Shown: positions 15,517-22,637 of the stretch, piece after piece
How positions within the stretch are numbered: the first letter of the stretch is position 1
Layout: every line of letters begins with the position of its first letter
Source of the DNA: an uncultured Prevotellaceae bacterium
GTDB lineage: Bacteria; Bacteroidota; Bacteroidia; Bacteroidales; Bacteroidaceae
NCBI GenBank assembly: GCA_900314755.1
Contig: OMWH01000031.1
Location: 1-42,734 of the forward strand
Length of the DNA: 42,734 bases
Direction: 5' to 3'
Program-made: the position numbers and the translations under genes
Notes under the pieces: generated by a model
Told to the model about the DNA's origin: nothing
Databases searched by the model: none
Seen by the model: only the letters and a program-made list of their open reading frames with translations

Positions 15517-17370
15517 TTAGATTCCAAGTTTCTGATTATATTCTTTCAAAGTCTCCAGTACGTTACACTTCACATGGACGAAGTTCTCGATACCGGCAGC
15601 CTTCAGGTCCTCCATGCAAGCAGGAGCACCGGCTACGACGAACATGGCGCGACCATTCAAGTATTTGAAGGCAGGGATGGCATACTCCGCATACTCGTCA
15701 TCGGAAGAGCAGATGACCACGATGTCGGCATTAGCCTCCAAGGCAGCATCAACACCCTCCTCTACCGTCTTGAAACCAAGGTTGTCAATCACCTTATAGC
15801 CGGCACAAGCGAGGAAGTTGCAAGAGAACTGGGCACGAGCCTGACGCATGGCGAGGTTGCCGATGGTCAGCATAAACGCAGTGGGAACCTTCGTTTCCTC
15901 CGTATGGATGCGGAGGTCTTCGAAGTCGGCAGCCAGACGAGTAGTCTCCAGTTTCTTGAAAGGAGCCTCGCAGTTACCACCATGGCAGCAACCGGCAGCA
16001 GCACTGAGTGCACGCTTGCCCTCACTCTTCTCAGTGAAGTTCGGAAACTGGTTGGTGCCGAGGATGAACTCCTTACGTTTGGCAGCATCACCATGACGCT
16101 TCACATTGGTAGCGTTGATGTCATCCTGTACGATGCCTTTCTTGACAGCCTCCAGGAAACCACCCTCATCCTCTATCTTCAGGAAGATCTTCCAAGCCTC
16201 CTGGGCAAGGGCATCGGTGAGGTGCTCGATATAATAAGAACCGGCAGACGGGTCGACGATACGGTCAAAATGACTCTCCTCCTTGATCAGCAACTGCTGG
16301 TTGCGGGCGATACGCTCACTGAAGTCTGTAGCTTTCTCGTAAGGAGCGTCAAACGGAGTAACCACCATGGAGTGAACACCACCCAGGGCAGCACTCATCG
16401 CCTCGGTCTGAGAGCGGAGCAGGTTGACGTAAGAGTCAAACAGGGTCTGGTTATACGTAGTCGTAGAGGCATTGATAATCATCTTGCATGCACAGTCGCA
16501 CTTCGGCTCATACTGCTTCACAATCTGAGCCCACAACAGGCGGGCGGCACGGAACTTAGCAATCTCCATGAAGTAGTTCTCGGAGATACCCATATAGAAC
16601 TTGATGCTCTTGGCAGCAGTATCAACATCGATGCCGGCATCTACCAACTCCTGGAGATACTCATTACCCCATGCCAGTGCATAGCCCAACTCCTGAACGA
16701 TATAAGCACCAGCATTGTTGAGGGTATCGGAATGTACCATCACACAGCGCAGGTTGGGATAGTCCTTCAGGGTCTCCACGATCTTAGGCAGGTTGGCAAG
16801 CATCGGTGTGGTATCCTTACCTTTCTGCAACATCTTGTCGATAGGGTCAAAACCGACACCACCCACAATCTTCTCCTTGTCATAACCCATCTTCTCGAAA
16901 TACTTCACGAGGATTTCTGCAAGCTCGACGGCATGACGGGGACAGGTGCGGTAGCTGACCTCCACGATATCCAGACGGATATCCTTGAGCAGGGTCTCGA
17001 TGAACTCTGGGCTCACCATATCACCGCCGAAGCGGAAACCGATGGAGTCAATACCCTTGTTCAGGATGTCGAGTGCCTTCTTGTTAGCCTCAACAGGGTC
17101 ATCCACTTTGATGTTCTGACGTACATACCACTCATTGGAGTCCTTCTTGTTACCACGAACAAATGGGAACTCGCCGGGCAGGGCATCAGGTGTTTTCAGG
17201 TTCGCCAAGTCCTCTCGGCGATAGAAAGGCTGTACGTTAAAGCCTTCATTGGTTCTCCACACGAGCCGCTTCTGGAAGTCGGCACCTTTCAGGTCCACTT
17301 CAATCTTGTCCAGCCATTCCTGGGTGGTTGGAGCTTGGAACTCGGTGAAGAGTTTCTCTTTGTTTGCCAT
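15517..17370 (-). CDS. mutA: Methylmalonyl-CoA mutase small subunit
   Basis: 617 residues, the non-catalytic beta subunit that pairs with MutB in the succinate-to-propionate pathway. The mutase TIM-barrel half is clear (PFYRREDLANLKTPD, FRFGGDMVSPEF, KFRAARLLWAQIV, ERIARNQQLLIKEESH, DPSAGSYYIE). The C-terminal half is a B12-binding-like fold that lacks the DxHxxG cobalt-ligand motif, as expected for the small subunit. A Cys/His-rich segment (CCHGGNC, about residue 460) joins the two. First gene of the mutAB operon with a promoter at 17450-17443 and a leader of about 65-70 nt; no cobalamin riboswitch is recognisable there. Confidence 0.95.
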   Translation of the reverse strand: MANKEKLFTEFQAPTTQEWLDKIEVDLKGADFQKRLVWRTNEGFNVQPFYRREDLANLKTPDALPGEFPFVRGNKKDSNEWYVRQNIKVDDPVEANKKALDILNKGIDSIGFRFGGDMVSPEFIETLLKDIRLDIVEVSYRTCPRHAVELAEILVKYFEKMGYDKEKIVGGVGFDPIDKMLQKGKDTTPMLANLPKIVETLKDYPNLRCVMVHSDTLNNAGAYIVQELGYALAWGNEYLQELVDAGIDVDTAAKSIKFYMGISENYFMEIAKFRAARLLWAQIVKQYEPKCDCACKMIINASTTTYNQTLFDSYVNLLRSQTEAMSAALGGVHSMVVTPFDAPYEKATDFSERIARNQQLLIKEESHFDRIVDPSAGSYYIEHLTDALAQEAWKIFLKIEDEGGFLEAVKKGIVQDDINATNVKRHGDAAKRKEFILGTNQFPNFTEKSEGKRALSAAAGCCHGGNCEAPFKKLETTRLAADFEDLRIHTEETKVPTAFMLTIGNLAMRQARAQFSCNFLACAGYKVIDNLGFKTVEEGVDAALEANADIVVICSSDDEYAEYAIPAFKYLNGRAMFVVAGAPACMEDLKAAGIENFVHVKCNVLETLKEYNQKLGI

Positions 17371-17442
17371 AATTTTGTATTATTATATAAGTTGTTTTAA
17401 GTTCACCGCCTGTAAATATGGCAGATTGCCAATAACAGCCCA

Positions 17443-17450
17443 CAAAGGTA
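17443..17450 (-). promoter_or_regulatory. mutAB -7 promoter element
   Basis: TACCTTTG on the minus strand; no good TTTG at the right distance upstream, so it may need an activator. Confidence 0.6.
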
Positions 17451-17518
17451 ACAATAATTTCTCAAATCCCGAAGAATTTAATAATATTTTCATATTTATG
17501 AAAAATAGTTGCACAAAC

Positions 17519-17551
17519 TTTCGGATATTGCGCAATTTCTTTGTACCTTTG
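17519..17551 (+). promoter_or_regulatory. Promoter of the AspT-like transporter operon
   Basis: TTTC (17519-17522), 21 nt, TACCTTTG (17544-17551), 25 nt before the start codon. Divergent from the mutAB promoter, about 70 bp between the -7 and -33 ends. Confidence 0.65.
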
Positions 17552-17576
17552 CAACCGTTTTTCAGAAATACATGCT

Positions 17577-19268
17577 ATGGAATCCTTGCAATGGTTAAAA
17601 GATTTATTTACGACTACTGACTCTGTTGCGCATATAGCCTTACTATATGCAATAGTTATTGCGGTCGGTGTTTATTTGGGCAAGATTAAGTTCTGGGGGA
17701 TCTCCTTGGGAGTAACTTTTGTACTTTTTGCCGGTATTGTGGCAGGACACTTCGGGTTCACCGCACCGCTGCCTATTCTGACATTTATTCAGGACTTCGG
17801 ACTCATCTTGTTTGTATTCATGATTGGTATGCAGGTTGGTCCGGGCTTCTTCGAGAGCTTCGGCAAGGCAGGCATTAAGCTCAATGCTCTTGCGGCCACC
17901 GGTATCCTGCTGAACATCCTGGTGATGTTCGCCTGTTACTTCATCTTCTTCAACACCTCCGACCCTATCAACCTGCCCATGATGGTAGGTACATTATATG
18001 GTGCCGTTACCAACACCCCGGGTCTTGGTGCTGCCAATGAGGCATTACAGGCAGTATTCCCCAATGGAGCCCCACAGATAGCATCAGCTTATGCTTGCGC
18101 CTACCCGCTTGGTGTGTTAGGTATCATCGGTGCTACTATATTAATAAGGTATATATGTAAAGTCAAGTTGGAGAAGGAAGAGGAGGAATTGGTTGCCATG
18201 GATGAGACCAAAGCCAACAAGAAACCTTACAAGATGCACTTGGAGGTGACGAATAAATACCTGGAGGGGAAAACCCTTCTGCAGGTACATGACTTCCTGA
18301 ACCGCGACTTTGTGGTGTCACGCCTTGTCCATAATGGTGAGTTATGCATTCCTAACCGAGATACCGTTTTCCACTTGGGCGACCAGATGCTGATTGTCTG
18401 TGCCGAAGCTGACCAGGAAGCTATCATGGCATTCATCGGTCCGAAGCTCGACATCGACTTTGAGCAGTCTGACCAGCCACTGGTATCCAAGCGTATTCTG
18501 ATCACCAACCCCAGCATTAACGGTAAGACTCTTGCCTCCATGCATTTCTCCAGTGTACATGGTGTTAATGTCACCCGCATCACCCGTCATGGCTTAGACC
18601 TCTTCGCCTCTGCATCCCTCCCGATGCAGGTGGGTGACAAGATCATGGTAGTAGGTCCGGAGGATGCCGTCGACCGTGTTGCTAACAAGATGGGTAACTC
18701 CATCCGCCGTCTGAACGCGCCTAATATCGCTACCATCTTTGTCGGTATCATCCTGGGTATTATCTTCGGTTCCCTGCCTGTCGCCATCCCCGGCATGCCT
18801 GTTCCCTTGCGACTGGGTATCGCAGGCGGTCCGTTGATCATTGCCATCCTCATTGGTCGTTATGGTTATAAGATTCATCTGGTCACCTATACGACAACCT
18901 CAGCGAATATGATGTTACGAGAAATCGGACTGGTACTGTTCCTTGCCAGTGTAGGTATCAAAGCAGGTGCCAACTTCTTTGAGACAGTGGTGGAAGGTGA
19001 CGGACTGTTGTATGTGCTGACAGGTTTCCTGATTACCGTCATTCCTATCCTGATTGTAGGACCTATCGCCCGCATCCGGTATAAGTTCAATTATTTCACC
19101 ATCATGGGTATGATTGCTGGTACGTATACGGATCCCCCTGCACTTGCCTATGCCAACTCAGTATGTTCCAAGGAGGCTCCTGCTATCGGATACTCCACAG
19201 TATACCCGCTGTCGATGTTTCTACGCATCTTCACGGCACAGATTGTCGTGCTGTTCTTCTGCGGATAA
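17577..19268 (+). CDS. AspT/YidE-family inner-membrane transporter with two RCK_C domains
   Basis: 563 residues. The architecture is two membrane halves (each about 5-6 helices; residues 1-185 and 375-563) around two TrkA-C/RCK_C cytosolic domains (about 215-290 and 300-375). This is the aspartate:alanine exchanger family, which also contains the succinate exporter SucE of Corynebacterium (recalled). The repeated AspT motif is present in both halves ([35 protein letters not shown]). Start at 17577, 25 nt after a good -7 box. It is divergent from mutAB and 47 nt before oadG with no promoter in between, so a role in exporting succinate or another dicarboxylate is a reasonable inference. The substrate cannot be read from sequence. 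Confidence 0.9.
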   Translation: MESLQWLKDLFTTTDSVAHIALLYAIVIAVGVYLGKIKFWGISLGVTFVLFAGIVAGHFGFTAPLPILTFIQDFGLILFVFMIGMQVGPGFFESFGKAGIKLNALAATGILLNILVMFACYFIFFNTSDPINLPMMVGTLYGAVTNTPGLGAANEALQAVFPNGAPQIASAYACAYPLGVLGIIGATILIRYICKVKLEKEEEELVAMDETKANKKPYKMHLEVTNKYLEGKTLLQVHDFLNRDFVVSRLVHNGELCIPNRDTVFHLGDQMLIVCAEADQEAIMAFIGPKLDIDFEQSDQPLVSKRILITNPSINGKTLASMHFSSVHGVNVTRITRHGLDLFASASLPMQVGDKIMVVGPEDAVDRVANKMGNSIRRLNAPNIATIFVGIILGIIFGSLPVAIPGMPVPLRLGIAGGPLIIAILIGRYGYKIHLVTYTTTSANMMLREIGLVLFLASVGIKAGANFFETVVEGDGLLYVLTGFLITVIPILIVGPIARIRYKFNYFTIMGMIAGTYTDPPALAYANSVCSKEAPAIGYSTVYPLSMFLRIFTAQIVVLFFCG

Positions 19269-19315
19269 CCAGGAAAACCAAAAATACTAGATAATATAAT
19301 AATACACAAAACAAA

Positions 19316-20350
19316 ATGAAAAAAAGCTCATTCCTATTAGGCTTACTTGCTGTCATCTGCCTCCCGATGCACGCCCAGATGGACGCCAGCATCAAACTGA
19401 ACGAGGTGCTGACTGACAACCAGTCGAGTCTGATTGATGAATACGGAACGCACCATGCGTGGGTGGAGATTGCTAATATCTCACACTCGACGTATAACAT
19501 CCGTGGCATGTACCTGACCACCGACCGTTCTGTATTAGACAAATCGATGAGTGTGCCAGAGCGTGTCAAGCGGATGAGCATTATCCCTAATGGAGATGCA
19601 CGTACAAACTTGAGCGGTCGCCAGCTCCTCGTATTCCAATTGAACAGCCAACCCACCAAAGGATCGCTGCATCTTGCTGTTAAGGTTGACCCTTCTAAGC
19701 CAACGTGGATTGCCCTTTACAATGGTAACGCCACCCAGTTGATTGACTCTGTGACTGTTCCTGTGCTGCAAGCAGACCAGTCGTTTGCCCGTATTGCCAA
19801 TAACGGAACGTCCGCTGACTGGGAAGTAAAGTCGGGTGACCGTGTGACACAGGGTATCCAGAATATGACAACCGTCAGTGAGTCAAAGGTAGAGAAGTTC
19901 AAACGCGAAGACCCTTATGGTATCGCTATGGCAATCATGGCAATGGGTATCGTGTTCCTCTGTCTTGCCCTATTATGGATATTCTTCACGCTCTTCGGCA
20001 TGTTCATGCGCCATCAGGAGACGGCTAAGAAAGTCATTAACACCCAGCCTATCAAACCTATCACCAAGACGGTAGAGAAGACGATGGAGGTAGGTCACAA
20101 GACGGGTGTCATCCTGCAGGAAGGACTGAAAACCAAGGGTATCGACCGTGAGGTATACCTCGCCGTCATCGGTATGGCTCTTCAGCAGTATCGTGACGAT
20201 GTCCATGATGTAGAGAGCGGTGTCATTACCATCAAGCACCGTGATACCGAATGGGATGATGAGTACACTCAGATGACCCATTTCCACGATCCTGTTATGC
20301 CCACCAGCCACCAGGCACCAAAGATTCCTACGGGTCCGGAGTTGAAATAA
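19316..20350 (+). CDS. OadG-family decarboxylase gamma/delta subunit with N-terminal lamin-tail-like domain
   Basis: 344 residues. A signal peptide (MKKSSFLLGLLAVICLPMHAQ) is followed by a lamin-tail-like beta domain (about 25-160; IKLNEVLTDNQSSLIDEYG, WVEIANIS, IRGMYLTTD, SGRQLLVFQ, WIALYNGNATQLIDSVTVP). Then comes one membrane helix (about 203-230), and a cytosolic tail ending in the pattern of Bacteroidetes OadG proteins (VYLAVIGMALQQY, DVESGVITIKHRD). OadG subunits anchor biotin-dependent Na+-pumping decarboxylases. Known OadG proteins are much shorter, so the periplasmic domain is an addition whose role is unknown. Followed by biotin carrier and beta subunit genes, which supports the call. 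Confidence 0.82.
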   Translation: MKKSSFLLGLLAVICLPMHAQMDASIKLNEVLTDNQSSLIDEYGTHHAWVEIANISHSTYNIRGMYLTTDRSVLDKSMSVPERVKRMSIIPNGDARTNLSGRQLLVFQLNSQPTKGSLHLAVKVDPSKPTWIALYNGNATQLIDSVTVPVLQADQSFARIANNGTSADWEVKSGDRVTQGIQNMTTVSESKVEKFKREDPYGIAMAIMAMGIVFLCLALLWIFFTLFGMFMRHQETAKKVINTQPIKPITKTVEKTMEVGHKTGVILQEGLKTKGIDREVYLAVIGMALQQYRDDVHDVESGVITIKHRDTEWDDEYTQMTHFHDPVMPTSHQAPKIPTGPELK

Positions 20351-20382
20351 AGTTTAGAGTTTAAAGTTTAGAGATTAGAGAT
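20351..20382 (+). repeat. Heptamer repeats (AGTTTAG) filling the oadG-mmdC spacer
   Basis: AGTTTAG, AGTTTAA, AGTTTAG, AGATTAG, AGAT: period 7, occupying the whole spacer from the stop codon to the next ATG. Confidence 0.92.
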
Positions 20383-20838
20383 ATGAGTAAGTATCAATAT
20401 AAAGTACAAGGTGTTGACTACGAAGTAGAAATTGAGGAAGTAGAGGGCAACATCGCCAAAGTGAATGTCAACGGCATTCCATTCGAGGTAGAACTGCAGC
20501 AACCTATTAATGCTGCCAAACATCCCACCATCGTGAAACCAAAGGTCGAGGCACCGAAACCAGTCGCTGCGGCACCAGTCGCTGCCGCTCCCGTTGCCGC
20601 ACAGCCCGCTACCGCCGCAGGTGCAGGCAATGCACAGAAGGCTCCACTGCCCGGTACTATCACCAGTATCAATGTCAAAGTGGGTGACACTGTCGCCGTT
20701 GGTGATACCGTTGTCGTTTTGGAGGCTATGAAGATGCAGAATAACATCGAGGCAGAGTATGCAGGTACCGTTACTTCCATCACCGTCAATCAAGGCGATT
20801 CTGTCATGGAAGGTGCCGTCCTGCTTACTATTGGATAA
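20383..20838 (+). CDS. mmdC: Biotin carboxyl carrier subunit of Na+-pumping methylmalonyl-CoA decarboxylase
   Basis: 151 residues. The N-terminal domain (1-45) is followed by an Ala/Pro-rich flexible linker (about 55-85) and a C-terminal biotinyl domain with the EAMKM site (biotin on the Lys), flanked by PLPGTITSINVKVGD and the closing strand VMEGAVLLTIG. The carrier moves CO2 from the carboxyltransferase to the membrane beta subunit. It lies between oadG and mmdB. Oxaloacetate or glutaryl-CoA decarboxylase carriers look alike; the adjacent mutAB favours methylmalonyl-CoA. Confidence 0.93.
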   Translation: MSKYQYKVQGVDYEVEIEEVEGNIAKVNVNGIPFEVELQQPINAAKHPTIVKPKVEAPKPVAAAPVAAAPVAAQPATAAGAGNAQKAPLPGTITSINVKVGDTVAVGDTVVVLEAMKMQNNIEAEYAGTVTSITVNQGDSVMEGAVLLTIG

Positions 20839-20875
20839 TATCAGAATGTCGAAATAACGAAATAACGACAATATT

Positions 20876-22027
20876 ATGTGGCAATTTATCGTAGAAAACT
20901 TCAATGAGTTCCTAACGTACACTGGATTTGCCAATGCTACTACAGGTAACCTCATCATGATAGCTGTAGGCGCTCTATTTATCTGGCTTGCCATCAAAAA
21001 AGACTTTGAGCCCCTACTGCTGGTGCCCATAGGACTGGGCATCATCCTCGGAAATATTCCGTTCCGTGCGGATGCCGGACTGGAGATTGGTCTCTATGAG
21101 GACAATTCTGTACTAAACATATTCTATCAGGGCGTACGTCAAGGATGGTATCCCCCACTGATCTTCTTAGGAATCGGAGCGATGACGGACTTTTCCGCTC
21201 TTCTTGCTAATCCGAAACTGATGCTTATTGGAGCAGCAGCGCAGTTTGGTATTTTCGGTGCCTATATGTTCGCCCTTGCCTTAGGATTCGAACCTAACCA
21301 AGCCGCAGGTATCGCTATCATCGGTGGCGCTGACGGTCCTACCGCTATCTTCCTGTCAAGCAAGCTCTCCCCCAACCTGATGGGAGCCATCGCTGTCTGC
21401 GCCTATAGCTATATGGCATTAGTACCGCTGATTCAGCCACCATTGATGCGTCTTCTCACCACCAAGAAAGAGCGTGTCATCAAGATGAAGCCTGCACGAG
21501 AGGTATCCCAGACTGAACGTATTCTGTTCCCGATTATAGGACTGTTACTTACCACTTTCATCGTGCCTTCTGGCCTGCCCTTGCTAGGTATGCTCTTCTT
21601 TGGTAACCTACTGAAGGAATCTGGTAAGACCACCCGTCTCGCCAAGACAGCAGGTGCCGCGCTGAACGATATCGTCGTCATGCTGTTAGGACTCACCGTA
21701 GGTTGTTCCACACAAGCCTCAGAATTCCTGACTATCAACACGATATACATCTTTATGATTGGTGCAGGTGCCTTCATCATCGCTACGATGAGTGGTGTGT
21801 TGTTCGTGAAAATCATGAACCTTTTCCTGCCCAAAGACAAGAAGCTCAATCCGCTGATTGGTAATGCTGGTGTTAGTGCAGTGCCAATGGCAGCACGTAT
21901 TTCCAACAACCTTGGATTGGAATACGACCGTCACAACTTCCTACTGATGCATGCCATGGGGCCCAACGTCGCCGGTGTTATCGGCTCTGCTGTGGCAGCT
22001 GGTGCTTTGCTTGGCTTCCTATCATAA
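20876..22027 (+). CDS. mmdB: Na+-pumping decarboxylase beta subunit (MmdB/OadB/GcdB)
   Basis: 383 residues, about 10 membrane helices. It decarboxylates carboxybiotin and exports Na+. The family landmarks are present: FLGIGAMTDFSALLANP, GGADGPTAIFLSSKL, and the C-terminal GNAGVSAVPMAAR and HAMGPNVAGVIGSA with the conserved Asp/Ser/Asn residues of the ion path. Last gene of the operon, followed by a strong terminator. The alpha (carboxyltransferase) subunit mmdA, usually beside these genes, is not in the window. Confidence 0.95.
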   Translation: MWQFIVENFNEFLTYTGFANATTGNLIMIAVGALFIWLAIKKDFEPLLLVPIGLGIILGNIPFRADAGLEIGLYEDNSVLNIFYQGVRQGWYPPLIFLGIGAMTDFSALLANPKLMLIGAAAQFGIFGAYMFALALGFEPNQAAGIAIIGGADGPTAIFLSSKLSPNLMGAIAVCAYSYMALVPLIQPPLMRLLTTKKERVIKMKPAREVSQTERILFPIIGLLLTTFIVPSGLPLLGMLFFGNLLKESGKTTRLAKTAGAALNDIVVMLLGLTVGCSTQASEFLTINTIYIFMIGAGAFIIATMSGVLFVKIMNLFLPKDKKLNPLIGNAGVSAVPMAARISNNLGLEYDRHNFLLMHAMGPNVAGVIGSAVAAGALLGFLS

Positions 22028-22043
22028 ATTCAATACTACGATA

Positions 22044-22083
22044 AAAAAAAATGGTAATCTTGTAACGGATTACCATTTTTTTT
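22044..22083. terminator. mmdB terminator
   Basis: A-run and ATGGTAATC (to 22059), loop of 8 nt, GATTACCAT and eight T (22068-22083). Symmetric, so it can act in both directions; it directly abuts the next -7 box. Confidence 0.92.
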
Positions 22084-22084
22084 G

Positions 22085-22092
22085 TACCTTTG
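22085..22092 (+). promoter_or_regulatory. -7 element of the RsbW-like gene
   Basis: TACCTTTG starting 2 bp after the terminator T-run; no TTTG at -33, as the hairpin occupies that position. Confidence 0.6.
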
Positions 22093-22109
22093 CAAATAAT
22101 TATGTATAC

Positions 22110-22532
22110 ATGATGGAGCCTAATCAAGAACATCTGACCCTAAAGAACGAGGTCGAAGAACTCAATAAACTACCTGCGTTTGTCGAATCTGTCTGTGAGA
22201 AGGCTGGCATTGACATCATGCTTGTCGCCAGTCTGAATCTCGCAGTGGAAGAAGCTGTCACAAATGTCATCCTCTATGCCTATCCGAAAGAAGAAGAAGG
22301 TCTTGTGGATATCGATACAACATATGATGAGAAGTGCATTACATTCATTATTACCGACTCCGGATTTGAGTTTGACCCTACGGAGAAAGAAGACGTTGAC
22401 ACCACATTAGGCGTGGAGGAACGTTCCATAGGAGGGTTAGGCATTCATCTGGTTAAGCAGATTATGGACTCTGTCACTTATGAACGGGTTGATGGAAAGA
22501 ATGTACTGACACTACGAAAGAACCTAACATGA
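22110..22532 (+). CDS. RsbW/SpoIIAB-like anti-sigma serine kinase
   Basis: About 140 residues, a GHKL (HATPase_c_2) domain protein. In partner-switching systems such kinases phosphorylate a STAS antagonist and hold a target protein. The N-box is LAVEEAVTNVILYAYP (about 46-61), the G1 box is DSGFEFDPT, and the G2 box is GGLGIHLVKQIMD. Start taken at 22110 (22113 also possible), 17 nt past the -7 box. A matching STAS protein is encoded at 26394, about 4 kb downstream. No sigma-B-type sigma factor is seen in the window, so the partner held by this kinase is unknown. Confidence 0.88.
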   Translation: MMEPNQEHLTLKNEVEELNKLPAFVESVCEKAGIDIMLVASLNLAVEEAVTNVILYAYPKEEEGLVDIDTTYDEKCITFIITDSGFEFDPTEKEDVDTTLGVEERSIGGLGIHLVKQIMDSVTYERVDGKNVLTLRKNLT

Positions 22533-22612
22533 CATGCCTCACAGGGACTATAGAAACAAGGCACATTAGTAATTTTTAACCAGCACGAGAAGAGACTAAA
22601 AGTTTTTTTTAA

Positions 22613-22620
22613 TAAATTTG
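22613..22620 (+). promoter_or_regulatory. Possible -7 element of the ABC transporter gene
   Basis: TAAATTTG, 17 nt upstream of the ATG; -33 element not recognisable. Confidence 0.45.
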
Positions 22621-22637
22621 CAAATACAAATAAGAAC

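Noticed and set aside
15574-17400. A 608-codon open frame on the plus strand opposite mutA
   Set aside because: It is antisense to a clear mutA, lacks any family motif and promoter, and reflects the codon bias of the opposite strand.
17371-17450. A cobalamin riboswitch in the mutAB leader
   Set aside because: The leader is only about 65-70 nt and no B12-box-like sequence was recognised.
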